A stretch of 64,000 nt of DNA, from NCBI GenBank assembly GCA_024114885.1, contig CP099418.1, positions 1,178,001 through 1,242,000 of the forward strand, written 5' to 3'. Position 1 is the first letter of the stretch, and each line of letters begins with the position of its first letter. Positions 54,104 to 64,000 of this stretch are shown in pieces. Under the pieces are notes generated by a model. The model did not search any database. It saw nothing but the letters and a program-made list of their open reading frames with translations, and was not told the origin of the DNA. The DNA is from Septoria linicola. Its lineage: Eukaryota; Ascomycota; Dothideomycetes; Mycosphaerellales; Mycosphaerellaceae. Position numbers and translations under genes: made by a program.

Positions 54104-56337
54104 ATGGCTACGGGAAGTGGGTTGCATGGTGTAGATGAGGCAGCGCTCGCGTCAGACTCGGATGTCGAGTCGCTGAATCAGGGTGCAGACGCGAGGCAGT
54201 ATGACCAGGAAACACTCGCCGCCGAAGAGGAAGCAGAGAGGTTGCTCACAGGTCCGACGAACCAACAACATGACATGCACAGCGCACGAAGATCGCAGCG
54301 TCGGAAAGGCAGGGCAGACAGATGGAGAGGGAGTCATGGCGCTGAGGCAAGCGAGCTCATGCTGAAGATTGAAGAGGGTGGCAGATCCAGCGACGACAGT
54401 GCGCACTCTAGCGACGTGGACGGGCAGGAACAAAGGCCGCGAAAGGTGCGTGCTGTGGCTATCCTCAATGTCGCCGAGGAGGCGGTGGCTGACGATTGCA
54501 TGTACATAGTCTTCATCGAAGCTCTCGAAATGCGCCAAATTCACCACACTGCATCTCGTGATACTCCTGGCCTTCTTTGCCTTTGCATATGGGGCATATC
54601 GCGCATCGCAGTCACTCAGCCCTGTCGATAAGTCTGGCTACACGGCGCGGGCTCTGTCAAATGGGACCCATGTCTTCCCTCCTACGACCATTCTGATATC
54701 CCTCGATGGCTTCCGTGCCGATTTCCTGCATCGGGGTCTGACGCCGTGCCTTTCGTCTTTCATACAGCAAGGAGTTTCTCCAAAGTACATGTAAGTCTCG
54801 AGATATCGAACACAGTATCTATCGATGCATAGGCAGTGGACTGACTTCGATCAAGGATGCCGTCCTTTCCAAGCCTTACTTTTCCGAACCATTTCACCCT
54901 GGTGACGGGCAAGCACCCAAGTGTCCATGGTATCGTGGGAAACAACTTTTACGATCCAGTTATGCAGAAGCAGTTCACATATGCGGATCCCGCTCTCAGT
55001 ATGGTGCCTGAATACTGGAACGCAGAGCCTCTTTGGGAGACAGCTGAGCTACAGGGCATCCGGACTGCTATTCAGTAAGATGCCCAAGACTTGTTGTCGT
55101 ACATGCTAATCAGTGTCCTAGCATGTGGCCAGGCTCAGAGGCACACATCGGCAGCGTCGAGCCGGCATTCGTTGATAAGTACAACGGACACGAGACACTG
55201 AACAATAAAGTCGATCGCATTCTAGGTTGGCTGGATCTACCCGGCCCAGACGACAGAGGTACCTCAACGGACAACCCTAGGCCGCAGCTCATAGCAGCCT
55301 ATGTTCCCAATGTCGACGTCGATGGGCATAAATATGGGCCAAACTCCACCTACGTCCGGTCCACCATAGCTGAAGTCGACGGCATGCTGGCTTCGCTATT
55401 CAACGGGATCGAGAACCGCAATCTGACCAATGTCGTGAACGTTGTTGTGGTCTCTGATCACGGTATGGCTACAACCGCGACGTCAAGGATGATTCAACTG
55501 GAAGACTTGCTCGATACCAAGGAGATCGAGCATACTGACGGCTGGCCCTTGTATGGACTGCGGCCATTCAATCAATCTGATGCCAAGCTGTCTGAGCTCT
55601 ACAACAGCTTGAAACAGCAAGAAGCAAAGCATCAAGCCAAGTTCAAGGTGTACCTGCGGGATGGCGATATGCCGGATAGATACCATTTCAGCAGTAACCA
55701 GCGCATTGCGCCTTTATGGATTGTTCCTGAGGCTGGCTGGGCCATTGCGCCGAAGCACGAGTTTGACGTAAGTGCTGCGCTTCAGAACGGCGATACCTAC
55801 GCTCCTGCTGGCTTGCATGGCTATGATAACGACCATCCATTAATGCGAGCCATTTTCGTTGCGCGAGGCCCAGCGTTTCCTCATCCACAAGGAAGCATTG
55901 TGGAGCCTTTCTACAACACGGCTGTCTATGGCATCATATGTCAGACTCTCGGGATTATTCCACAGCCAAACAATGGCACTGTCACTCTGCCGTTCAAGAC
56001 TACAGGCATACACGATCCTGAGGAGTACGCACAACCACCAGATGATCCGCCCCTGGTCCAGCATGTCGATTCAAACGTGATCATGCCACCTACGATTCCA
56101 AGCGCTGTCAACAATGATGCTGTAGATGAGAGTGAACAGTCAACAGAAACGCCTACAACACCTGAAACAAGCGCCGATGGCAAGGACAACGGGCCTCCAG
56201 GCGATGAGAAGACATCGTGGAGGCAATGGATCGATGGAAAGATCGACCAAGTGAAGCATTGGGTCACTGGTCTATTCGGAGAACACAGGCAAGCTACAGA
56301 TTCAGGATCCGGTGCAAGCAGTAACAGCAAGCGATAG
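54104..56337 (+). CDS. Type II membrane nucleotide pyrophosphatase/phosphodiesterase (NPP)
   Basis: Four exons (54104-54445, 54522-54790, 54856-55074, 55122-56337) encode 681 aa. A polar cytosolic N-terminus of about 115 residues is followed by one signal anchor (FTTLHLVILLAFFAFAYGAY), then an extracytoplasmic alkaline-phosphatase-fold domain. The two-zinc site is complete: Asp in SLDGFRADF, nucleophile Thr in SLTFPNHF, Asp and His in NVDVDGHKYGP, Asp and His in VVSDHGMA, and His in GLHGYDNDHPL. The family cleaves phosphodiester or pyrophosphate bonds of nucleotides, probably in the vacuole, secretory route or outside. Several NxS/T sites lie in the lumenal part. The C-terminal 100 residues are Pro/Thr/Asp-rich and disordered. 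Confidence 0.93.
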
Positions 56338-56410
56338 CCGCTTTTCGAGCACTATTTCATTCGCAGCTGCACTTCTTTACAGTAGTACTGCACGCGCGGA
56401 CTGGCGCCTT

Positions 56411-58560
56411 CTACAGTCTTGATCGGTCGCTGTCGATTTCGATGTCTTCGAGAATACTCTCGAACCTGTGCTTGAAAGCCTCCACCAATGCCGGATCCAA
56501 CATGGACATATCGATAGATGGAAGCGAGAAAAGACCGCCTTTCGTGCCTGAAATCCCGACGAGAAATTCGCCATCTCTCGCACGCACACTCGCACTCAAA
56601 CCACGAAAGTCTGCAACAAAGTCCATTTCCGTCTTGCTCAGATCATACACACCAGAGCTGATCTGCAGATCGCGGTTGCCAACTGAAGAGACACCACAGG
56701 TCTGTTGCGTCGGATTCTGCCGCGCGGGATATTCTCCTTGAACCTTGATCGTGCGCATGTGTTCGGGTAGCATGGACTGCGCGCGCTCGATTCCATACAG
56801 GTATCTGGAGCCATGTCAGCGTTAGGCAGAGCTTCGTATCAGCTTGCAGCTTACTGGTTGGCAAGGACAAGACCAGCGCCACGACTGGTCAGGAATTGCC
56901 TCGTCGCCTCAGCGCCAGCCGCTTTTGGTCTTTTCTGGTATGCTGATAGCTGTCGTTGTGCTTGCCGCGCAAGAAGGCGCAGGCGGCCCGCAACGCTGAG
57001 ATCTGAAGAAAGAAAGGGCAATGAGATGCCATCTGAGAAGGCTAGCATCATGCTGTCCGGATCTGTGCTGAAGCCGAAGAATGCTCGAGGATTTAGTGGA
57101 AAGCCTGTGATGAAGCACTTGCGGTCGGCGAGCTTGATCTCGGGTTCAAGCTTTTCATAGAGCTCCATCATGCAGACGGCAACCTGAGATTCATTAGAAA
57201 GTCTGGTCAGGGGATGTGAGAACATCGTGGACTGCTCACCATTGCATATATGCCAGCTCCCACACCTGAGAGCGATCACCTGTTAGCAAACATGTCTCGG
57301 GAAAGGATAGCGACCCGGCCATCGTGAGACTTACTAGCCTTGGCTTCACGAGTCAATCGGTGGAGCCGTCGAGTGTGCATCGGTGAGACTTCGATGTCGA
57401 CAGGTATGGTATTCAGAGGCGGGGTTTTCGTGTGATCCAGGACACCTTTGTACGCAGGAGAGAAACGGACAGCAGCTTGTCTCTCTTTTCTCCGCAGTGG
57501 ATTGGCAAACCCGACAGGTAGAGGTCGGCGAACATGCCGAAGGACTCTCACGATTACCCAGTACCAACGCTGTCTGGCCATCGAGCCAGAGACTTTCGGG
57601 TACAATGCCTCTTGTGGTGGAGGGAGTCGGTCTTGCATATCGTACGGTGCAATGAGCTCGCGGATTTGAGCTTTCAGCATATCGACAGGGTCATTTAGAA
57701 GCTTGATAAAGCTTTTCATCCAGACATTGATCGAAATCCCGTCAGCTATCTGGTGGGCTAGCACGAGCTGAAGTCGTAGATTAAGCTCTCCATCTTGATT
57801 ATAGAGAGGCAGGACGAAGGCTTTCGCGAGAGCGATATCTGGGTGAACAACACGAGTTGCATTCTGGCAATGTGCGAAGAAGTCGCGATGATCCACTTGC
57901 TTATAGTGGTCTTCGACAAAGATTATGTGCTCTCCAGCAGACTCGACTGCCACGTTAAGATTCGGATGTATGTCGATGGCGAAGTGAAGGCCTAGAAGAA
58001 CAATCAGTATGTGCTTGAGAACGCTTGAGAAGTTGGGCATATACCATCGAGCGCGAATGGGATCAGTCCCGGGGTGGTGGCTTGTCGAACCGTTCGGGCT
58101 CGTAGAAGTAAATGCTTACAGCCTGGACGACTGTCAGTTGGGACATTGACCTCGGTGCGTCCATGACTGAGCCCTGAAGAAACAAGAGAGCTCTCTGATT
58201 ATCCCAATGAGAGATCAATGTGTCCACTCGTAGTCTGGCGGTCATTCCACAACAACCTGTACGAAGACGTCTTGCCACACCATTGCCTGTTGAGAACACT
58301 CACTTACGCAAGCACGTCCAGGCAAGCAGTACCTTCTCCCGGTAATCTTCGCTCGACAGATTCGACTTGAGAGCGAGCTTGACTTGGCAATTCATGTCCG
58401 CTCGGCCTTCGAAGTGTCTCCCGTCTGTATCGAAGCTGAACTCAACCTGATCCTAGCTTAGCTCGAATCCAATGTAGTCATGAAGATCGTATAATGCCTA
58501 CGAAGCCCAAGGGTCTGACGAAGGCATTGTCTTTCCTTCGCCAACGATACCCATCTGAAT
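56411..58560 (-). pseudogene. BAHD/condensation-like acyltransferase, disabled
   Basis: A fungal CAT-fold acyltransferase-like protein is readable through exons 58256-58045, 57991-57335, 57265-57240, 57183-56855 and 56804-56411, plus an upstream part to 58308. The active-site motif HxxxDG is present as AHQIADG in LQLVLAHQIADGISINVW. The 5' part reads LHDYIGFELS-stop-DQVEFSFDTDGRHFEG, with in-frame TAG codons at 58498-58500 and 58453-58455. A base appears missing in the CCCCGGG run at 58068-58074, between ERFDKPPP and GLIPFALDG. The rest is well conserved (ITGFPLNPRAFFGFSTDPD, QTCGVSSVGNRDLQISSGVY). A shorter protein from a later Met could still be made. The substrate is unknown; such genes often sit in secondary-metabolite loci. 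Confidence 0.7.
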
Positions 58561-59892
58561 TACCATAGTGTTGCAACCAAGACATCGCTACAATGCAATA
58601 GTGATGTTGCTATAGCAGTGATTCAGACATTTGGAACTCCGCTCTGGTCGCTTTCGGTTTCGCATCGCGGGCCGCTCAGGTTTCCTATATCGCTCCGATG
58701 GCTTGCTTGATGTCAACATCGACTATGGTGCATGGAGGATGTGTCCAAGCACATTGATCAGCAGATCGGGCCCATGTACACGCAGAAGCCTGGTCTCAGC
58801 CGCTGGTAGCGGTTCGAATGAAGCTTCGGAGATTCCACGATGTCGTCTTTCACAAGACCGTGAGAACGACGGCTGTCCCGACGACGAATGCTATACGCCG
58901 GACTGCCAATGCGACTGCAGTCGATGAAGCTGCCATCTATAGCGCGAACAGTCAACTTCGCGGATCGGCAATGGCTGAGATATCCTGTAGCCCTCGCAGC
59001 ATTGGCGGTTGATCATGTGCTTGCGTCCGTGACTTTCCTTACGGAAGAGAGCGACTTGGGCTCGAAGTCCTTACCACCGTTGTGCGAACCTATGGTTTGC
59101 AACCATGATTGAACGAGGACCTCAGTGCTTGCGTAATCACGGACATCGAATCAGCATCGAAAGTAAGCAAGGTACGATTACTGGAAGGTCGCGCTGCAAC
59201 ACTTCATGCGGCGATCGCACTACAATTCATTCGCCATCGTACACAGTTCAAACGTACAATTGGCAGATACCATCTGCGGTGAAAAGGAAAATAACAACAT
59301 CTTCGTCATTCTTCTGTCTTGCGAATGGGCCGCTAACGATCAGGCTGCTTCAGTGACCGATCCAAGAACGATACGAATTGTGTTGCACTTCCAGACCTCG
59401 TGTTCCTGTTTTCGCAACCACTATGGCGGAACCTTGCACCACGTGCTGTGAAGCATTGCATACCTACCGTTCCGTGCGGCTTCTGAAACGCTGCACTGAC
59501 TCCTTCACCATGCTACCATCGATGTGATATCAGGTTGGAGACATGAACGCAGATGATTTCGCAGATGATGCGTTCCTTCATCACTCCACGCTCGACAAGG
59601 CCTAGTGGAAGGTTTTAGAGCGTATCAGGTCTCGATCTCCGCATGGTTGACTGACTCAATCGCATACTCGCACGTTTCTCATGGCAAGTCTAGCGGAAAA
59701 AGTGACCTCAAGGATCAATTCCCGTTTGTACTTACTGCAGACTCCAAGTCATGTCGCTGACACTCTCTGTGCGGGTTATGACGAGCTCTACCATGCAGAG
59801 ATGGTATACAAGGTAAGATCTATGTCGAGGAATGACATTCACACAATAAGCATATCCACGAGCCAGTCAGCATCAGACAATATACTGCAACG
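58561..59892. other. Intergenic, possibly a gene graveyard
   Basis: About 1.3 kb. On + some segments read like protein fragments (for example FADRQWLRYPVALAALAVDH near 58950 and EGRAATLHAAIALQFIRHRT near 59180) but in different frames and with stops between. I cannot name a source gene. Confidence 0.4.
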
Positions 59893-60501
59893 ATGCTCGC
59901 ACTCCAATACCTCTCCATCTTCGGACTTGCCGCAAGCACTGTCGCGCAGGTCTCATTCGGCGCACTAGAGAACTCTGCTCAAATCCTGTCCCTCCTCAAG
60001 ACTACCGACCAGTACACCGTCTCATCTGGCCAGAGCGCAGCACGATACAAAGCAGGCAGACAATCCGCCTACCAGGATCTCGCAGACGAGAACGCCAGTC
60101 TACTACAGGCCTGGCAAGCCGTAAACACCGCCGCAGAAAGCAGCTCTGGCTTCTACAGTGAACAAGGAGCGCAAGAGATCATCGACTTCATCAACAACAA
60201 GCTCTATCTCGACACAAAGCGTGCCGACCAAATCTACATCAAGCAAAGACCTGAGTTCAAGAAGGGTCCTCGCCCATTCATCGATTTTATTAATCCTGGC
60301 TTGATTCAGCTGAAGGTTGCCGTCGCCGATGCTGCGGCTGCTGTTCAGCAGAGAACACGAGCCACTCAGCTGACTCCAATCATTCTGGCTTTTCTGAACA
60401 TCGCTCAGGACTATTCAAACACACAAGAAATACAACAATTCGGTCCTCAGACACCTGTGTATAGACAAGGACAGTGCCAATGCTCCGGCAAGGGGTACTG
60501 A
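59893..60501 (+). CDS. Secreted protein of unknown function
   Basis: The 202 aa open frame starts with MLALQYLSIFGLAASTVAQV, a clear signal peptide cleaved near residue 19. The mature part is mostly helical and polar, rich in Ala and Gln (RQSAYQDLADENASLLQAWQ, VAVADAAAAVQQRTRATQL), with a Tyr/Phe-rich middle (QIYIKQRPEFKKGPRPFIDF). Only two cysteines occur, both in the tail QCQCSGKGY. No catalytic motif or anchor is visible. The start is the first Met and the gene has no intron. It lies between two disabled metabolic genes, but codon pattern and open frame look intact. An extracellular structural or effector-like role is possible but not supported. Confidence 0.7.
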   Translation: MLALQYLSIFGLAASTVAQVSFGALENSAQILSLLKTTDQYTVSSGQSAARYKAGRQSAYQDLADENASLLQAWQAVNTAAESSSGFYSEQGAQEIIDFINNKLYLDTKRADQIYIKQRPEFKKGPRPFIDFINPGLIQLKVAVADAAAAVQQRTRATQLTPIILAFLNIAQDYSNTQEIQQFGPQTPVYRQGQCQCSGKGY

Positions 60502-60977
60502 TGGTTATAGAGTGGTCAGGAGTGTCCCTCGACTACCAAAGTCAAAGGTTCAGCACGCAGAAACGCTGATCTGAATATGGAGTTGTCGTTTCTGGGTAAT
60601 GCAAGGTGGGGCTTTTCTTTGACGGTACGGCCGTCAAGAGCACCCAGCATGTGGTCAAAACGGTGCAAGTGATTAGGAAGAACTGCAATTGCTACTTTAA
60701 ATTACGAAAACTCATCGTGTCTTGACGATGCTTCTACAAGCTTTTTGCTTCTGATTGCGGAGACATCTTGTACCCATTTCCGTTCTCCTGAACGGGGAAA
60801 GTGCAATGCGAGCTCAGCATCACGATTGTAATAGGCATTTGCTGTGTCGTCAATGGGCACATATGTGGCAGAACAATATTCTCCAAGAGACATCCACAAG
60901 TCACCTTATAATGTAACAATCTGGTATCGAGGCAAGCAGCCGACTGCCAATCTGCCGTGTGCTGGGTGTGGACTTTC
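60502..60977. other. Convergent 3' flanks
   Basis: 476 bp between the secreted-protein stop and the NRPS-like stop. Nothing else seen. Confidence 0.5.
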
Positions 60978-63900
60978 TCACTTGGTGCTTCGCACATTTG
61001 CGAGTGTATGGCCAACTTCTTGAACTTGCACTCGACTGATATACTGCGCGCATCGATCACTCATCGTTCTGGCCAGCTCATCGTTCACGAGCCTAGAGTC
61101 ATAAGTGACAGTGATCTGGAGGCTTGAACCCTTGTCTCCTCGGAAAGCTCTCACGTTCATAGCAAATCCTGGAGGAAGTCGCTCTAACATGTTATGTTCT
61201 AGCTTCAATTGAGCTTCAGGCGGTCCGATGGTACCGACATCTGCAAGGGGGGCATGGGTAGCACAATTCAAGATCCACGTTTTGTGTCGCTGCTCGTAAA
61301 GATTTGATCCAGCAAAGGTGCTCTGCTTAGGAGCGAGTATTGAATCTGCAATACTTTGCAAAGACTGCTCGAGCTCTATGTGATCGTTGACCTCAATTGG
61401 TCGAGGGACAATTGTAAGTGTTGGACCTAGCATCCGTTCAATGCCTTCGACTGGGGCGAGCCGTCCATTGTATACAGTATTGATTGTAACTCTCGGTTGT
61501 GAAGCGCCTTAGCGACTGCGAGAGCCCAGGCCAAGTGTGCATACACTGACCACGGATATTTTGAGAGCAAGTCGTCGTCGAGCTCTACTGCCGTTTGTAT
61601 TGTTTTCATACTCTCTATGTCGTAAGGGAAGTGAGTATGATCGTTCAGGTTTGCAGACAAGCTGCAGGTGCCGAGCGAGTCGATCCATCGTGCAAAGGAG
61701 CCGAAAGAGGGAGAAGGAGTCGAGTACTCTTGTAGCTCCTCAAAACTTCTCAGACCAGTCTCTAGTTCTTCGAAAAGTAGCGAACGAGTCCATTCGTCCA
61801 TGATGACATGCCCGAGTATCAGAATTACAAGTGCCTCGTCATCTTCCACCGAATGGCCAATTCGGAGCGCTCGATTACCAAGCGAAAGGGCTCTGCCTCT
61901 CATCTGGGCAAGATAAGTTTCGACACAAGAAATGTCTTCCCATGCTGCCATATCGCGAGCCACAGCTTGATAGAATCGACCATCGATCCGAACGGTATGC
62001 GCTCGGAGTACAGCATGACGATGCTGAATCAACGCCATGATGTCCTTGAGTGGCGGGAGGAGGGCTGCTTGGCATCGAAAGATATAGGTCGCAACCCAGG
62101 TTCCACTTTCCAAGTTCTCGGCAGCCATATGTGACTGAAAGAGAGTTATCGGATATGCGTCTTCAATACTGGCGATTGGCATCGACAAAGCAGCAGCGCA
62201 GAGATCACGGAGGCGACTATCGGTGGCCAACGTGTCTTCATTCCTAGACTTGTCATCGGGGCTCAGTGTTTCCATCTGGTCAGCCATGTTCTTCAGATCA
62301 TCATATGTGAATATTTGCGCTACGTTCAGAGTATATCCTTTGCTTCTGGCTGCGCCGACCAGGCGCACAGCCAGACCAGAGTCTCCAGATAATGCAGCAA
62401 AGCTGTCGCCGTCTTTGATGTCTTCCGAATGAACTCGCAGCACCTCGCTCCAGATCTGACGCAGATCCTCCAAGGCGCCTCCGGACCCTTGAGGCACGTG
62501 TCCACGCTCCTTCGAGTCCTGGTCTAGCATGCTTTTGGCTACGGAAAGACGTTGCAGTTTACCTGTAGAGGTCTTTGGAATGGCATCAACGAACCAAACG
62601 ATTTTGGGCAATTTTGTTTCCGAGACTTTGTCTTTCAGCCAGCTTATGAGCTCAGCCTCTGTCAGCGACTTCCCCTCGACGAGGACTAGAGCCACACCGA
62701 TATCTTCACCGTACACTTCGTCTGGAATCGCAAAGGAGACGGCTTCAGCAACGTCCTCATGTGTAGATAGAACATTGTCAATTTCGACCGGGCTCATGCT
62801 TTCGCCTCCCTTATTGATCATCTCCTTTGATCTGCCGGTCAGGGAAAGGCATCCTGCCTCGTCAAAGGATCCGATATCCCCAGTTCTGAAGTGACCCGAG
62901 CTGGTGAAAGATTTTTCATTGGCCTCAGCATTGCCCAAGTATCCCAACATGGTTGATTTGCCTTTGATTGCGATCTCGCCCGTCTGACCATTGCCTAGGG
63001 CAACACCATTCTCATCAACGATAACCACGTCGACGGTAGGCGCGGGATATCCGACCGAACCGAGTGTGCGCTGTCTATCGATAACATGCGATGCAATGTG
63101 ATGTGCATTCTCGGTCATGGCGTAGGCCTGGAGAACCGGCACTTGAAATCTTTCCTCCAATCTGTTCAGGTCTTGCGGTGACAAAGCAGATGAGCAAGAT
63201 CGAATGAAACGCAACTTTGTGCCAGCAGCTGGCGGCGGCAGATCGAGTATCATCTTCTGATGCGTAGGCGTGGCAGTCCACCAAGTCGCCTCATGATCGA
63301 CGAATGCCCGCCAGAAATCATCAGAAAGACCTTTCATAGGGATGACTACTCCAGCTCCGCAAATGAGAGGTGCAAGAAAGCCAGCAACGATGCCATGTAT
63401 GTGGAACAATGGCATCAGTAATTGTGTGCGATCGGCTTCACCTAGCTTGTACGCACCTATGACATTTTGCGTAGACGCGAGGAGATTATCCAGCGTCAGT
63501 GGAACTCTCTTAGGCTTGCCAGTTGTCCCTGAAGTGTGGAGGATGAGAGCCACATCTCCATAATTGCTACGAGCCTGGGAATCCTTTCGAGTATCCGCTG
63601 TTGAGTTCCCTGCACTAACTCGGAAATGACCTTCTGTGCGCTCACATTGTAATCTCATGCAGTTTACTCCATCTGTAGCTGTTGCAAATGCACCGTCTGC
63701 TCCAGAGATCTCACTGGGCCCTACTAAGTAATTTGCACTGGCGTCCTTGAGGTATTACCGATACTCATCTGCCTTGAACTTCGGGTTCAGCGGCGCGACA
63801 GTCGCTCCGAGTGTAAGCAAGGCTAAGAATGTGAGAGCCAACTCCAGCGAGTTGGGGAAGGCAAGGGCAACAACAGAGCCATCAGAGACGCCCTGGTGTG

Positions 63901-64000
63901 CAAGATCTTTCCGTAATTGTTCAACTTCTGACAGAACCGAGGCATATGATATCGTAGTCTCCACATGGCCGCTTTCGATGAGCGCTGCTCTATCCGCATG
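60978..64000 (-). pseudogene. NRPS-like A-T-C gene with stop and frameshift, 5' truncated by the window
   Basis: The frame enters from the window edge (ADRAALIESGHVETTISYAS) and encodes an adenylation domain close to Pcs60-type acyl-CoA ligases, with ILHTSGTTGKPKRVPLT, FHIHGIVAGF, FRTGDIG, GRSKEMINKGGE and PKTSTGKLQR. A carrier domain follows (FAALSGDSGLAVRLVGAARS, Ser for phosphopantetheine), then a condensation domain with ILGHVIMDEW in place of HHxxxDGW: the second His and the Asp are kept, Gly is Glu. A TAA at 63755-63757 interrupts EYR-stop-YLKDASANYL, and one base is missing near 61495 between AKALHN and RVTINTVYNGRLAPVEGIER. Translation could restart at Met 63658. It is probably a decayed biosynthetic enzyme; assembly error must be excluded. 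Confidence 0.75.

Noticed and set aside
58631..59451. Possible fragments of an enzyme gene on +
   Set aside because: Segments such as FADRQWLRYPVALAALAVDH look coding but lie in different frames with stops, and I could not name a family.
1..64000. tRNA genes
   Set aside because: I scanned for B-box-like GGTTCGANNCC sequences; the few near matches lack a paired acceptor stem. A covariance-model search would be decisive.

Overview
This window is nuclear DNA of a filamentous ascomycete. Genes are spaced 0.2-2 kb apart on both strands. They carry several short introns of about 40-130 nt with GT..AG ends and CTAAC-like branch points. The gene set is fungal: HapB, Cgr1, Yos9, Yea4, glutaminase A, cutinase, Kex2-type KR sites and an NRPS-like gene. 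The mix of cutinase, GH43, secreted proteins and secondary-metabolism genes suggests a plant-associated or saprotrophic Pezizomycotina, possibly a Dothideomycete. That placement is inference. I saw no rRNA, tRNA, CRISPR array or intact transposon.

Left part (0.4-8.1 kb) is accessory. It holds an intact Baeyer-Villiger-type flavin monooxygenase, an N-terminal protein methyltransferase, a cytochrome P450 broken by three frameshifts, a small four-helix membrane protein and a Kex2-type secreted protein with no clear start codon. From 8.7 to 26.8 kb housekeeping and secreted-enzyme genes alternate: a mitochondrial ornithine-type carrier, Cgr1, a Ser/Arg-rich protein, an SDR oxidoreductase tail-to-tail with a GH43 enzyme, a repeat-bearing cutinase, a membrane protein, Mob1, a Nudix phosphohydrolase and arginyltransferase Ate1.

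From 27.6 to 56.3 kb the window holds mainly core genes: a polyQ fungal regulator, secreted glutaminase A, the CCAAT-binding subunit HapB, an AlkB-like dioxygenase head-to-head with the Rad17/Rad24 clamp loader, Rpt1 head-to-head with CCT4, ER lectin Yos9, a Yea4-type UDP-GlcNAc transporter, a bHLH factor and a membrane nucleotide pyrophosphatase. The two divergent pairs each join related functions: DNA damage response, and protein quality control.

Right part (56.4-64 kb) is again accessory and is decaying. An acyltransferase-like gene has two in-frame stops and a frameshift. An NRPS-like gene (acyl-CoA-ligase-type A domain, carrier, condensation domain) has one stop and one frameshift and runs off the window edge. 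A secreted protein lies between them. This looks like the remnant of a secondary-metabolite locus.

Exon joins were chosen by eye from splice sites and family similarity. Where exon lengths are stated, the sum is a multiple of three. No search was run.
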